In this document: in pieces, positions 1-11,746 of the stretch
How positions within the stretch are numbered: the first letter of the stretch is position 1
Layout of the letters: every line of letters starts with the position of its first letter
Assembly: GCA_037178675.1 (NCBI GenBank)
Contig: JAYMGJ010000243.1
Coordinates: 1-64,000 of the forward strand
Reading direction: 5' to 3'
From: Scleroderma bovista
Lineage: Eukaryota > Basidiomycota > Agaricomycetes > Boletales > Sclerodermataceae
Length of the DNA stretch: 64,000 bases
Program-made: the position numbers and the translations under genes
Notes under the pieces: model-generated
Database searches by the model: none
Told to the model about the DNA's origin: nothing
Seen by the model: only the letters and a program-made list of their open reading frames with translations

Positions 1-368
1 AGTTGTTACTTCCGGCCAACATGCGAAATCCCCCTGTGGAGAAACCCCTTGTTGCTACGTTTACTGGTCGTAGCACGGGTGGCGGTCCTTTCTCTAAGGA
101 TACTGCCCAGATCACTGGGACAACGACAATTGCCCGTCAGTTCACTGGACTGCGGAGTGGCGACGCAGGAATTATGAGGCAACTGACTGGAGGGGGCCTT
201 AGCCCGACTCGACAGCTTGCAGGCAGTCCAACCAAGCAGATTGGACTTGCAACGCCACGTCCCCGACCGAAGAGTGTCATTGGCATTAGAAGTGGCAAGA
301 GTGTAGATGAAGGCAGAGGCATGTTTTTAGTAAAGCAAATGACTGGCGGAGGCTCGTTTGGGGTGTAA
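1..368 (+). CDS. C-terminal fragment of unidentified protein with repeated Q-x-T/A-G motifs
   Basis: An open frame enters from the left window edge and stops at TAA 366-368, so only the last ~121 residues are visible. The first ATG inside (about 21) is probably not the true start, because the frame is open to the edge. The segment is basic, rich in Gly/Thr/Ser and low in complexity. A short motif recurs: RQFTG, RQLTGGG, RQLAG, TKQIG, KQMTGGG, at roughly 15-40 residue spacing. No enzyme motif, membrane segment or signal is visible, and I do not recognise the family. A disordered tail with repeated peptide-binding motifs would fit, but that is inference. Confidence 0.55.
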   Translation, partial: LLLPANMRNPPVEKPLVATFTGRSTGGGPFSKDTAQITGTTTIARQFTGLRSGDAGIMRQLTGGGLSPTRQLAGSPTKQIGLATPRPRPKSVIGIRSGKSVDEGRGMFLVKQMTGGGSFGV

Positions 369-546
369 TGGACAATGGAACTATACCTGTAGCATTGATT
401 AGTCTTGACTGTTCCATTTCTCGCGGCTGGCCGGGCAAACGGACTTTTCACTAACATACCAAATAGTCTCCACGTAGCCCCTGAGCTGAGGGTTGTCTTT
501 CAAACTCCGGCTAGCCCCACAGCACGCGGCTTGTCGTTCGACCACC

Positions 547-1459
547 ATGTCTTCGTTTCCGGATTACTACACAATCCTTGGGGTGCAGAAGACCGCTACC
601 TCAGATGAAATCAGGCAGGCCTATAAAAAAGAATCTCTCAAGTACTCCCAATTCTCATACCTTAGTATTGACTTCTCAAGTGCTGCGTACTTAGGACTCA
701 TCCAGACAGGCTGATAAAGCCAACCGATGCCGAAAGGAAAGCTGCAACAGAAAAATTCCAGGTGATTCTTCATATGGCTTACCTCACGATATCTCTCGGT
801 TACTACATTCATTTGATAGGCAGTCGCAGATGCATACTTCGTTCTCTCAGACCCTGTCCGGAGACGACAGTACGACTCTCTGTACACGTCGAAGTCTTAT
901 GACGACAAGACCAATGATCCCAAGGCATCCGCAAATTTCTTCGCTCGATTTGCAAATATGTTTGGTACTGCAAGTTTCACCAATGGTGCTCCAAGCAATG
1001 GTGAAAGACCAAACCCGGACAACGTTTTCGCTGACGTTTTCGACGAGGTATGATCACTGTACAAGGCACTTTTTATGCTCGCGCTCAATATTCCAGTAGC
1101 TTCTTCGTCCAGAGGTCGAACGTCATGCCCCATGGTGGTCATACCTCGGTATTGCGTGTGGAGGAGGTAAGCAAGACCTTGTCCGAATCCTGATATGTAT
1201 GACATCATTGACGCCCTACAGGTCTCGGGTTTATTGTAGCCAATATACCTGGCCTTATGCTTGGTGCCTTTGCGGGAAACCGTCTTGGCGCAATACGTGA
1301 TGCCAAAGGTAAGAGTGTTGCGGCAGTGTTCTCGGAGCTTGGGACGCAGCAGAAATTTGAGGTATGCATTGGCGCCAATCTAAGGGCGTGTCAATATGAC
1401 GACCCTTTAATCAGATACTCCGTGCGCTGGCGATCAAAGTACTCGGATCGGCACTTTAG
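547..1459 (+). CDS. DnaJ (J-domain) protein with hydrophobic glycine-rich tail
   Basis: Five exons join in phase. The N-terminus is a J domain: DYYTILGVQKTATSDEIRQA, then, after an intron that falls just before it, the Hsp70-activating THPD tripeptide region, then ADAYFVLSDPVRRRQYDSLY. A middle linker (FFARFANMFGT) leads to a hydrophobic stretch (LGIACGGGLGFIVANIPGLM) and a Gly/Ala-rich segment (LGAFAGNRLGAIRDAKGKSV) that could insert in or lie on a membrane. J-domain proteins stimulate the ATPase of an Hsp70 partner; the partner and location are unknown here. The length (~215 residues) suits a small class C J protein. The start at 547 gives the normal short N-terminus before the J domain. 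Confidence 0.85.
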
Positions 1460-1956
1460 GTCATGACATGCATGTTTTACTTTGCATACCGGTATACCCC
1501 GGAATCATTGGCGCGTCTATGTATGTTAATCGTTGAACCAGTATTCGCCTTCTTCATCTGTACGGCCTGAGCCTAAGCACTGTAGTCATAATTTTATCCA
1601 TGCGTACTATTTCTTACCTACACCCAATATTTTTGTTACTAGTTGATTCCGAGCAGAACAAGACAGTACGAAAATGTCGCCGTTGGCCCGTGAAACCTCG
1701 ACGTTCCGGAAGTATATAAGTGAGTGAAAAGACGGAAATAGTCCAAACCATCATTACATAGCACGGAAACGAGGGAAACAACCCCATTGCTCACCAAATG
1801 CTGTATTATGTAATGCTCGATCACCGCCCAACCCAAGAATAATGCCATTGCCTTGTGACTTGGCCTGCAGATTTTCTGGGTTAGGGCCGCTGTCTTTTCC
1901 ATTGGCAGGTGTAGGCTTGGCTCGTAATAAAACGCCTGTGAACTCAAACCATTGCG
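1460..1956. other. Intergenic region between DnaJ gene and ASA1
   Basis: About 500 bp with no supported gene. It holds the 3' end of the DnaJ transcript and the promoter of ASA1. A minus-strand open stretch at 1639-1992 has no recognisable protein features and overlaps the ASA1 start. Confidence 0.5.
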
Positions 1957-3514
1957 ATGTTCACTGAAGCCCCGCCGCCGCCGCCGCTTCATGTCCTACG
2001 CACACATACGAATCCGGTTACTACCCTCTTCTGCTCCGGCGACAACGAAAGAATATACTCAGGTGATGCAAAAGGCCGGGTAGTCCTCACTTCTACCCGA
2101 TCCCTCAGACCCACCGCAAGCTGGCTTGCACACACAGATGCCCTTTTAGGCATTGAAGAGTTCTCCGAGAACAAACAAGTCCTCACGTTAGTACCACAAC
2201 TTTCGTTTTTATTGACAATGTTGAAATTTTAAATTCTTTGTGTCTACGGTCACCTGGTAACAGACATGGCAGGGATAACAAGGTCCATGTCTGGGAGTGC
2301 CCCGCAGAGTCAGTGCCATCCATCCGCAAAGTCGGAGAAGCGACACTGACAGAGTCGTCTGCACCTACGTTGTGCTATTCGATGGATGTCAATGCTTTGA
2401 ACTACTGTCGGTTCTCACTCCTCATACCCTCACCGCACATCGAAGAGGGGCTAACAGCTCTCCTTGCGGTTCCAAACCTCGCAGAATCTTCACTGGTAAG
2501 AGCCAACTATACCAAGATATTGGCGAGCGTGAGGCAAACAAACAGCACAGGCAGATATATGGACGCTGCCTAGTATGCAGAGATTACATGCTGCAATTGG
2601 TGACCCTCAGAATACCTCCACCGTGTTCTCCGATGGCCGATCTGATACCAAAACAGGTAACCCCAGTGTCATTTACGGATTGCAATGATTCGACACCAAG
2701 CACACAGGTATCATCATGGCCATGCATTTGTTTTATGCTCTCCAAATCTTTCCCTCTACGTCCACAGCACCAAGAGAGCTACGTCTCATCTGCGCATACG
2801 AAGATGGAGGGGTCACCCTTCGTAGGCGCGTGGCCCTACCGGGAATTCGGACAATAGAGGGTAAAGGATGGGAGATGATATGGCGAAGTAAATTGCACGT
2901 TGAATCAGGTTCGTTGGCCTAATGTCCTGTAAGTACAAGGAGACCACATGACCTATTTTTTATAGTCATGGCAATGACCGTATCCAAAGATTTCCGCTTC
3001 GCTCTGACAGTTTCTGCTGATAACTTGATTGGAAAGTATGATCTGGTCAGTGAGAAAATATTCACCTATCTAAGCATAACCTGACGCACTGCAATATTTC
3101 CAAGACGTCTGGGCAAACAGAAACCAACTCACCTGATGCTGGTACAGTTTTTCGAATAAAGAATCCAGGAAATGGTGCCATTTCTATTCGTGATGACGGT
3201 CGTGTTTGCGCGGTCGGTGGTTGGGATGGGAAGTGAGTTCTTGGTGTTCCCCATCCAATTGAAGGCACTAAATGGTCTTCTTTAGGGTGAGGCTTTACTC
3301 AACCAGGTCGTTCAAATCTCTCGGGACCCTCGTACATCATAAACAAAGCTGCCAAGCTCTCACATTTGCCTCTGATGTGAGATCGGCTGACAAGGAAGTG
3401 GATGATGACATGACTCTCACTGAAAAGTGTCAGCGAAGTCGGTGGCTTATTACTGCAGGAAAAGATACAAGAGTATCCATCTGGGCCCTCATGAGTTTTG
3501 AGAAAACTTCATAG
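1957..3514 (+). CDS. ASA1: ASTRA-associated protein ASA1 (WD40, GNB1L-like)
   Basis: WD40 protein assembled from about six exons. It opens with LHVLRTHTNPVTTLFCSGDN and IYSGDAKGRVVLTSTRSLRP, then LTHGRDNKVHVWECP across the first intron (2187-2263). It continues with LAVPNLAESSLADIWTLPSM and RLHAAIGDPQ, RLICAYEDGGVTLRRR, then ISIRDDGRVCAVGGWDGKVR and RWLITAGKDTRVSIWAL at the C-terminus. This order and wording match fungal ASA1 and animal GNB1L, partners of the TELO2-TTI1-TTI2/ASTRA machinery that matures PIK-like kinases. The second intron's acceptor is set by phase: the exon must start GCAGATATATGG to keep the repeat intact. It converges with the minus-strand gene ending at 3821. Confidence 0.85.
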
Positions 3515-3820
3515 CAGATACCTGCGTCAGATCTTTTGTTCAGATACTAAGCTAATGTGTACAAAGTGCCCTCGAGCCATTAATTCATGTTCTGTCGGCG
3601 TGCTAGGTATGTTATCAATTCATGGAAAGCATGGTCGGAAAAGTCAGTTTTCATTGCTAATACTAAGTTCACAACCATTGCAACTAGATTGTGGTAGCTT
3701 CCAAAGGGATAAGAATCAAACCGGATACATGCCTGTCTCTGCAAAGCACAACTTGGAAGCCCATTGGCGGTAACTTCTCGAGAAGTGCCTTCGTCCCTGT
3801 CTCAGGATGGAAGTGTACCT

Positions 3821-6676
3821 TCATATCGTCTGCCAGAAACTCCTGTGCCAGACGGCGTAAATCCCCCTCACAGTAAGGAAAGTCAAATTTACCAAGAGTA
3901 GTGGGATACCCGAGCTTTTCGACGAGCCACACGAACTGGACATCCTCTCCAGGTGCTGTAATACATTTCGCAGTGCCGCCGTCTTGGGGCTGGTAGATAT
4001 GTAGCTTCCTAGAAGGCTGTTGATGAAATGCATTGTTATCAGCACTGCACGTACTAGTATCATTATCGGCATATCTGAATAGATATGACAAAGCGTAACA
4101 TATCGTCGAACAGACGATTGTAGCTGGACCATATTTTTCCTTGGAAATACAGCCGCGGGTGTCTGTCAGAAGGATAGTATCGGATAGGTAATCCCATGCG
4201 CAGAGGCACAATAGCTGTTCACAAGGGCGGATGGACATGACATAGACGGAGAGTGCTGCTACGCTGTGTTAATGCCTCTTATCATAATATGGTATTAACG
4301 AGCATACATGCGAGAAGAAGATTTCCTGTGGTTGTGTTGCCTATACATATCCGCCATATTGCCTCGAAGTCAAAATTCGGAGACGACTTTCTCAACCCAG
4401 AGGGTGGACAACGTTGGCTGACAACCGCTGCATAGGCCATGAATACTTCTCGGAGTGGCATGGTTTTCTCGGATGGTACATTCAGTAGGAAATGTCCCAC
4501 GGCTTCTGAGATGGAGACTGTGGACTGGCGGTCGCCAATATCTGCGCCTTTCGAGATGATTATTACCAGAAATTGTATCAACTGCTGTGTTCGAAGGAAG
4601 TGATTTTCCTCGAGGGGGTTCTGTGATAAAGACCTATGATTGCTCGTAAGCAATTCAGTCAGGGTCACAATACTCACTCGCCCACCGCCACGACAACTCG
4701 AGAGGGGTGAGTATTTGTAACAGCTGAACGACAGGCTTCGAACCTTTTTCGATGGGAGCCTGAGCTTGGAACCTCGACTCATCCTGCACGGATCTCCATC
4801 CATCACGAACTTGGGAATCCTTCATAAGAGCTAGGCTCTCAAGGAGAAGGGAGGCAGCTGTAGGCTGACTTTGTGAGTTGTATCGAATATGAACGGTTCA
4901 CTCCACACCGATGCTGCATTGCTCTATTTGGCACATGTCCAGAACCAGGATTAACAATGCCTTGCAGCAATCTACTGAACCGCGTATGCCACATATGTCG
5001 GCGCCAACAAATTTCGTGGCGAGGAGACATGCATCTTGTAGGATAGCCATTACTGATGCCGATAGATGCTTGGTCGGTGGAAGAGAAGCGAGTAGGCCCG
5101 AATATCGTGAGAGGAGTTCCTGCGGCAAGTAGATATCAATGCATCGAAGAAGGCGCGGTGCTTACTAGCATAGCGGTCATCACAGCACGTCGTAAATCAC
5201 TAGAATCTGTGGTCTGGTCAGCCAAGATCTGACTGAAGGCATTCGGATGTCGCTTGTGCCTTAGATACGTTGTTGCCTTCTCCATGTGCAATGAGATACC
5301 TATAAGGAGAAAAGAAGACGCACAAGTTGTAAGAAGATGTCCGTGCGAGGGTTCTGATGCTCCATCCAAACACCCAAACCCCACAAGGGAACGACATCCT
5401 CGCGGATGAGCATAGCCGATGCGATATTGAGCTGTTCTAAGGGATAGAGTGCGCTGGCCGGTGTGATGAACTCGTCCTGGTCCATGACAAAAGTGAGCAA
5501 ACGAATGATTGAAATTGTTGTTTTCGGTCGGAAGGTTGTGCGGGGGTATTCTATTCCAATTTCTCGTGAGGACATACTAACAACCTACAAACCGAACAGG
5601 TAATAGTAATATATCACAAAAGAGAATGGAAACATCATACTCACGGAAAACAGAGCAATGACCATCGCAGTTGCGAGGCGCTCTTGCTCTACAAGGTACT
5701 CGTGGCCATAGGAAGCAAGTGCAGTGGATTCTAGCAACCGGCATTCGATATCTTGTATATGGACCGACAATGCGGTAAGCAGCGATTGCGAGCTTTAAAT
5801 CACCACCATTAATTCAGTGACCCGATTTTCGTGTCTACCCACGTACGCGATATCGTGGCTAACGCCCCTCCCCAAAGTGCGACCAAAGAGTATATGACAG
5901 CCGTACAACAAACGTACCGTCAACCGTTTTGCGGCAGGTGACGCACGAGACGAGCTAAGTAGGGATGGGACCATGTCCCAGTTATCTTATCCCGTATCAG
6001 AAAAGTCTGCATACGAGAGATTGATATTACCAGGTAGCTGAACTGCTGCTCTAGTGCTATCTTCCTGTTGATGCGCCAGGAGGACATCAGGAAGGGGCCT
6101 GTCTGGACGGGACCCACGGAAATCTGTTGCAAGGAATGTCGAAAGATCTCCCAGCTTTGCCAATAGAATGTCTGCCCAACAAACGATTTCTGGGACTGCG
6201 GAACTTGGTTTGAAGTTCCTAGCTGCCATGGCGCGAGACAAACGGCGATGCTGAAATAAGACTTGGAAGAATGGTGGTGATACTGCCCAAATCAGCGTGG
6301 GGGAAGAGAAAAAGACTGTACCTACGCATTGAAGATGCATCAGTAAGGATTTGCGATATATCCTTATCCGAGGGGGATGACTTCTGCGACAGGAGCGCGT
6401 CTGTGAAACGTAATAGGGTGCTCGCGCATTCGTGAATGAGATCGTGCGGTGGATTATTCTGTACATAAGTTTATGACGAGGCCGTTAGGAGTCGATTGGG
6501 GGGGGGGAACATGCCTCTTGTGGAGTGAGGAAATCCAGCATTGCAAGTGTGCTTGTAGCCCAGCTTACAGACTTTGGTAGACTGCCTCTCAAGGCAGGTC
6601 CCAGAGAAAATGCGAAGGGAGTGGTGAGAGTGTGAGGGGTGAGCGACTCAGGCTCTGACTCAGTGTCACTGGACAT
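3821..6676 (-). CDS. Unidentified long multi-exon protein, mostly alpha-helical
   Basis: I reconstruct roughly 11-12 exons on the minus strand from the ATG at 6676 to the stop at 3821-3823, about 650-670 residues. In-phase junctions support one gene, for example LRFTDALLSQKSSPSDKD spliced to later segments, KTVDDIECRLLESTALAS, and REDVVPLWGISLHMEKATTY. Composition is Leu/Ala-rich with helical runs, as in HEAT or armadillo-type scaffolds, but no repeat consensus, catalytic motif or membrane anchor is clear. Several junctions (the first intron near 6550, the join near 5900 and the last exon) are less certain than the rest. I do not recognise the family. It lies tail-to-tail with ASA1 and just downstream of RPC5 on the same strand. 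Confidence 0.5.
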
Positions 6677-6783
6677 GATGGGCAGGAGAAAGGGTTGCTA
6701 CGTAGCCCTGCTGCAGCTGGTTCGGCGAACTCTTCAACGATACACATTCGCATAATAATAATATGTACTTCCACACCACAAAC

Positions 6784-7737
6784 TCATAATCCCTTTATTG
6801 ACCTTAACAATGTAGTGATGCTTGTCTTACACTCTAATTGTTCTTCTCTGCGTGAATACACAGACTCGAATACGCGGTTGGAAGCCTCTGTCTGTTCGTA
6901 ACACTAAGAGTCAGCAGGCGCATAGAATCGGGAACGGTTGAACACGTACCTCCCCGTCACAGAATTCGACACCTTGCCATGGCTCATCTTCCTCCGCTCG
7001 GATTGCTAATAGCATCTCGCGACGGATGGCGGACATCCCACCATGCAGGTTGCCATTTTTGTCCTCACCCGGTTTACGAGCTGAGACCTGCACCTCCTTC
7101 GCATCGACGGGTTTCTTTTCCTTGGGAGCAACGATAACCGGTGGTTCATCTGGATCTGGAGGAGGCCCGTCGTCAGTCTCTGAACCTGAACCAGTCCCAC
7201 CTCGAGAACGTCGGTTTCTACGTGACATGACATCCAAGTATGTTAACGTAGGGCGGAACTGATGGGTTTCGCTGATCGGAACGAGGTGCAGACGGCCTGA
7301 CAAGGGTTGTGAACAAGCGAGAACCAGACGATCGTAGCGGTAGCCATACCACTGTACACAATCCCCAGCATATACACCCCCTGCTGAGGGATTTGCTCAT
7401 TTCGTAGTCGAACTTCGGTCAACCGGGGTTCCTCTCCGTCCTTCTGCTTCCCCTTGTCCGTTTCTTGATTCTTTTCCCGGTCATCCTCTGACCGTGCCAC
7501 ACCAAATTCCCTTCCTTTCTCATTATTCCAGACTTCTGTCCGTGTATCTACTGGGACACTGATCTCCAGTTTGCGGGCTGCCGTCTTAACACGTGCACGT
7601 ATTCGTTTGCCGCTAAGGGCTGCAGATGGCGGGATCTGTAATGGCCGAGAGAGTAACGGAAACTGGTGTAAGTGCACATTGGGAACCAATGTTTCTGAAT
7701 AGTGGATGGGAAGAACGCTGACGACTTCGTCGTCCAT
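6784..7737 (-). CDS. RPC37: RNA polymerase III subunit RPC5 (RPC37-like)
   Basis: Three exons. The protein starts MDDEVVSVLPIHYSETLVPN, followed by LHQFPLLSRPLQIPP and VPVDTRTEVWNNEKGREFG, typical of the Sin-N/RPC5 family. Exon two carries HQFRPTLTYLDVMSRRNRRS, an acidic/proline linker, and ends at CDGE. A short last exon encodes YEQTEASNRVFESVYSRREE and stops at 6784-6786. RPC5 dimerises with RPC4 (RPC53) in Pol III and acts in initiation, termination and reinitiation. The predicted length (~290 residues) is near yeast Rpc37. An ATG a few codons upstream (7764) is in frame but less like family starts. It is head-to-head with FAP7 across about 340 bp. Confidence 0.85.
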
Positions 7738-8077
7738 GTTTGTAAGAAGGATGTATGACCTCAAATAATATTAGTTCTTGTAATAATGTACTCCCACATA
7801 TGCGGAGACTCTCTTGTTCGTCCAACAAGACTGCAAGTACTACTTCTGAATTCAACGCTCAATTAACTTGATTACGACCTTCGGTAAGTGCCAAATTATT
7901 GCCTCGGGTGGCCCCTCGACTTGCAGACGCATTTCAGATCAATCGACTCCGGTATCGTGATCAACTAGAAATCTAGAAATCTACGTAGCACTCAGCGCCA
8001 AGCGCGTACCCTGCCCCATTCGTCTAAAGAAACTATTGCGGGTATTCTCCTTATACACGACCAAGTAACGTGTACGG

Positions 8078-8748
8078 ATGGCTCCTAGTCGCTCTTCCCC
8101 TGTGATCATCATCACTGGGACGCCAGGAACAGGTAAATCAACCCATGCACAACTCCTCGCAGACGAGTCTCCGATTCCGTTGAAACACATCAATGTGGGA
8201 AAGATGGTGAAAGAACAAGGATTGCACGAAGGCTACGACGACGAATGGCAATCTTATACCGTTGATGAAGACAAGGTCAGCATTAGGAATTTAATTTCTG
8301 TCAAAGACATTTTTGTGACACAACTCCGAAGCTTCTCGATGAATTAGAGCCGCTTGCTGCTGAAGGTGGAATAATACTCGACTGGCATACATGTGAAGTA
8401 TTCCCTGAACGATGGGCCGATCTTGTAATTGTCCTTCGTTGCAACCACACCCTCCTCTGGGAGAGACTAGAAGAGCGGTACGTCCTTCCTTTACCTCGAT
8501 ACATGAGCTAACCTGGTAGATGCATTGACAGAGGTTATCCGTTGAAAAAAATCCAAGAAAACAATGAAGCGGAGATCATGAATGTCGTATTTGATGAGGC
8601 GAGAGAGGCTTACCAACCAGAAATAGTCGTGGAGCTCCAAAGCGAGTCCATGGAGCATCTGCGGGGTAATGTTGACCGGATCATGGCGTGGATAAACAAT
8701 TGGCGTGAGGACCAAGGTCCGACAGAGGGATGTTCGCCAAAGGGGTAA
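8078..8748 (+). CDS. FAP7: Adenylate kinase isoenzyme 6 / FAP7 ribosome assembly ATPase
   Basis: Three exons, with introns 8276-8331 and 8478-8531. The P-loop GTPGTGKSTHAQLLAD lies near residue 14, followed by the short NMP region HINVGKMVKEQGLHEGYDDE and IILDWHTCEVFPERW. The LID-side sequence LVIVLRCNHTLLWERLEERG is split by the second intron, then YPLKKIQENNEAEIM. This is the compact AK6/Fap7 fold of about 185 residues. The family has adenylate kinase/ATPase activity and binds uS11 (Rps14) during 20S pre-rRNA maturation to 18S rRNA. The C-terminal tail is a little longer than in yeast. Confidence 0.92.
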
Positions 8749-9078
8749 TGAAGAAGAACAGGCTTATTTGCGGTAGAAAATGAATACTTATTGACATCCG
8801 TACTTTGTAGCCACTCAAAAGAGGTAGTAAGGCTTCTGCACGAACGCTTTCTTTGGATCCTTGGTGGAAGGAGTTTCTCTGAGTAACACTATTATTGACC
8901 ACTTCTTTCTAATCGACCTGCATAGCACTATGCAGTGTTCATGTCGAGGACTTGATTGAATTTACTATGACCAAGTTAGTGTGATGTGAACCTTGCGACT
9001 CGTATATGGCTTCAAGTAGATACTAGGAGCCTACTCAGCGTTCTTGGCTTCGACCTCGTCCTTGGTGTCCTCTTTCAA

Positions 9079-10315
9079 ATGACAGGCGAAACGCCCAACA
9101 GTTCTAACGCGTCACTTTCACCAAGAAAGAAGCCCCTTTATGAGTCCAGTACGCAGTTCAAAAGTTGGAGATACTCTCCAGAGCAGCTTCGACAAGTTCG
9201 TCAGACGCTTAACGCTGCTGCAGTAGAAGCAATTCGCAAGACCATCGAGGAGAGCGAGGTATGTCGGGATGTAAGGTAATCAGGGACAATCGTTTTACAG
9301 TACACTATCTCAGCCAGGCTCGTCGGCTTCTCTTTCATTCTTGCAATCCGACGATGAGCTGGTCCTCGTGAAACTATACGTCACCAAGATTCCCCAACTA
9401 TGTGGACATTTTCGATTCCCCGAAGAAGTGGAGGCCACCGCCATAAGTTATCTCAAGCGTTTCTATCTCAAGAACACGGTAATGGATTGGCACCCGAAGA
9501 ATGTTATGTGAGTATGCATTGACAGCCTTTTGTCGAGCGCGTTTAACGTCGTTTCTGGGTAGGCTTACTGCACTGTTTCTGGCAACAAAAACAACGAACA
9601 ACCCTGTTTCTCTGGATTCTTACACGTCTAATATCCCTAAAACCTCACAGTCGGATGTTCTGGACCTTGAATTTCTAGTAGCACAAAGTCTCAACTTCGA
9701 GTTCGCTGTGTGGCACGCTCATCGAGCTTTATGGGGTCTGTGGCTCGATCTTCAGGTGGATTTTTCATTCGCGGTTCTGTGCTAGGTGATTCATGTTTTA
9801 TGCAGAGTCTTCCGGACCTCACCGAAGCGCTCAGACCACCAGAAGTGTACGAGATCGCCCTCAAACACGTCCGTGCCTCGCGCTTTACCGATGCCGAGCT
9901 CATCTACACCCCATCGCAAATAGCTCTTGCTAGCCTTTCTCTCGCCTCTCCATTATTGAGTGAGAAGTGGATGGATTCGAAAATCCCCCCAGACTCTGCT
10001 GCAGTCAAATCATATCGACAAATTTTGGAATGCAGTAACAGTGCAATAGGGGACATGATTCTACGAGATGCACAGCCGCCCGATGTGGAGACCGCTCGTG
10101 AAGTTGATCGCTGTCTCAAACTGTGCAAAAATCCGGAAAAGGTTGTTGGAAGCAAGGCATATCTTGCTCGGCAAGCAGCGGAAGAGCGTCGAGCAGAGGA
10201 AAGGCGCAATAAGAAGGCACGGGATGTCCACAAAACCATCGATGGAGATGATCCATTTGGATGTGAACTAGTAGAGGACAGCAAAGGACCACATGACATG
10301 GACGAAGATGATTGA
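9079..10315 (+). CDS. CCL1: Cyclin H, TFIIH/CAK cyclin (CCL1/Mcs2)
   Basis: Four exons, introns 9259-9313, 9508-9562 and 9756-9805. The typical cyclin H start follows a short Ser-rich leader: PLYESSTQFKSWRYSPEQL. Cyclin box one includes VKLYVTKIPQLCGHFRFPEE, AISYLKRFYLKNTVMDWHPK, LTALFLATKTTN and VLDLEFLVAQSLNFEFAVWH. Box two includes LIYTPSQIALASLSLASP. The C-terminus is charged, with an ARQAAEERRAEERRNKKARD helix and an acidic end. Cyclin H pairs with CDK7/Kin28 and MAT1/Tfb3 to phosphorylate the RNA polymerase II CTD. I chose 9079 over an in-frame upstream ATG at 8986 because family members begin shortly before the YExS motif. Confidence 0.9.
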
Positions 10316-10584
10316 GATTTTGGCTATGCCATTGTTAGCACCCTGCTCATTCTGCACCTTTTTTTTAATTACCACTTGCATACTATGATAGCTCCAAGCA
10401 TCAATTCACGTGCAGTATTTATTGAGACTGCAAAAAAATGCTGGCTTGGAAGGCAGTCACGGCTCGAGCTCAGTTTGTCACCCAAGTCTGCCCGGGAAGC
10501 GGAGCCTCGACTCTCGAGACGCTAACCACCGCGTTGCGGCCATAGGCCCTCCACCAACTGGCCAGCTCACTCCCTTCAACGCTT

Positions 10585-10773
10585 ATGTCGCACCCAGTTG
10601 TTCACATAACATCCAAGCGAGTATTCGCGCAAAGAAGAGCACTTGGAGGATATGGACCGAAGGACGATTATGTGGTGGAAGAAAACGACATTTTCTGGCG
10701 AGATGTAGACGCACAGCACAAGCACAATGATAGTAGCCTTGTTAATAGACCAGTACACTTGTCAAAAGAATGA
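10585..10773 (+). CDS. Possible small protein, 62 residues
   Basis: A short open frame begins MSHPVVHITSKRVFAQRRAL and continues GGYGPKDDYVVEENDIFWRD, then a His/Lys/Asn-rich end. The frame is closed by a stop about 40 bp upstream, so this may be a complete small gene or the last exon of one whose first exon I could not place. One candidate upstream exon (ATG at about 10438) does not join in phase. Composition looks protein-like, but I recognise no family. Confidence 0.35.
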   Translation: MSHPVVHITSKRVFAQRRALGGYGPKDDYVVEENDIFWRDVDAQHKHNDSSLVNRPVHLSKE

Positions 10774-11286
10774 TGTTGAAATGCGGTCTCTGAACTAACT
10801 GTGCTTTTTCCACAGCGGAACTTTGATACAGGGAATTGCGTGGATGTCGAAAAGAGTGTTTGATCATTACTAGAGGAATAGTTTGGTTTCCAGGCTAATA
10901 GCGATGGAAATGCCAAGTATCTGGTAAGCGATAGTAAGACTACTACAGTCAACATCATAGATTTCTTGGTGAATGATGCAAATGCAAATCATACATGTTG
11001 TCCTTCAAATGACTTGAGATGATAGTTCTCAAACGACTTTTAGTGCGAAAAGAGAAGGATGCATCATGGACGTTGATGTCGGCTACACATTGACCTCACG
11101 GACCGTGAGCTGAAGATAGATCCGTGAGGCTTCGATAGAGCCCTGAGGAATGTATTGGCGTATCTCATAGATTCTGTGCAGACTGAAACTTTGGTGCCGT
11201 GTGTACACGGCAATATAAGCATCATCAGACGTCTTGCTGGCATCCCTTCGCAGAGAACAACACTATTAGAAACCTGGAGGAGCGAA
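10774..11286. other. Intergenic, no gene seen
   Basis: About 500 bp between the possible small ORF and the 3' end of the DUF1764 gene. Stop codons are frequent in all frames and there is no recognisable RNA gene or repeat. Confidence 0.5.
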
Positions 11287-11721
11287 TCAGTAATGTTTTA
11301 TATGAAGGAGGCCAGACGTACAACAATTACAATCAAAAGGGCAGAGTGGCGTATCTTGAAGTCTGTGAATAACAGCTGGCTTGACAAAAGTGAGAAAAGC
11401 GAACCTCCACCCTCGTTGCTGATGCCCAGTTCATCTTCGCGGTAAATGACATACCCTTCCTCGGTTTTGAGGCCTATGTTAGATGTTGTATCGCGGGAAA
11501 CATTAGTGACTAGACCACGTACGATGACTAGTCCCCCTCGAGTCCTTGAAACGCTCATCGTCACCTCCCTGCGTGGGTGTTTTCTTTGGTCTCATAGTTT
11601 TTTTGCGTTTTGTGGACTTGGATGGGCCCGCTATGGTGTCTGGATGGGAGCGTTTACATGACGATTTCGATGGGCACGACTGGGTCTTTTTCTTGTTAAA
11701 AATTTCGTCTATCTCAGACAT
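11287..11721 (-). CDS. DUF1764 family protein
   Basis: Three short exons join perfectly in phase. Exon one starts MSEIDEIFNKKKTQ, then a Lys/Ser/Pro-rich basic linker and DERFKDSRG. Exon two carries TEEGYVIYREDELGISNEGG. Exon three begins in the middle of the signature and gives GGDTPLCPFDCNCC plus a short tail, with the stop at 11287-11289. The N-terminal SEIDEIF, the central SRG...TEEG-IY-EDELGI and the C-terminal CPFDC-CC cysteine motif are the hallmarks of DUF1764, a small eukaryotic family of unknown function. It is head-to-head with SWI1, 104 bp between start codons. Confidence 0.85.
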
Positions 11722-11746
11722 GGACAAGGGAGGTGTGACATAAATT

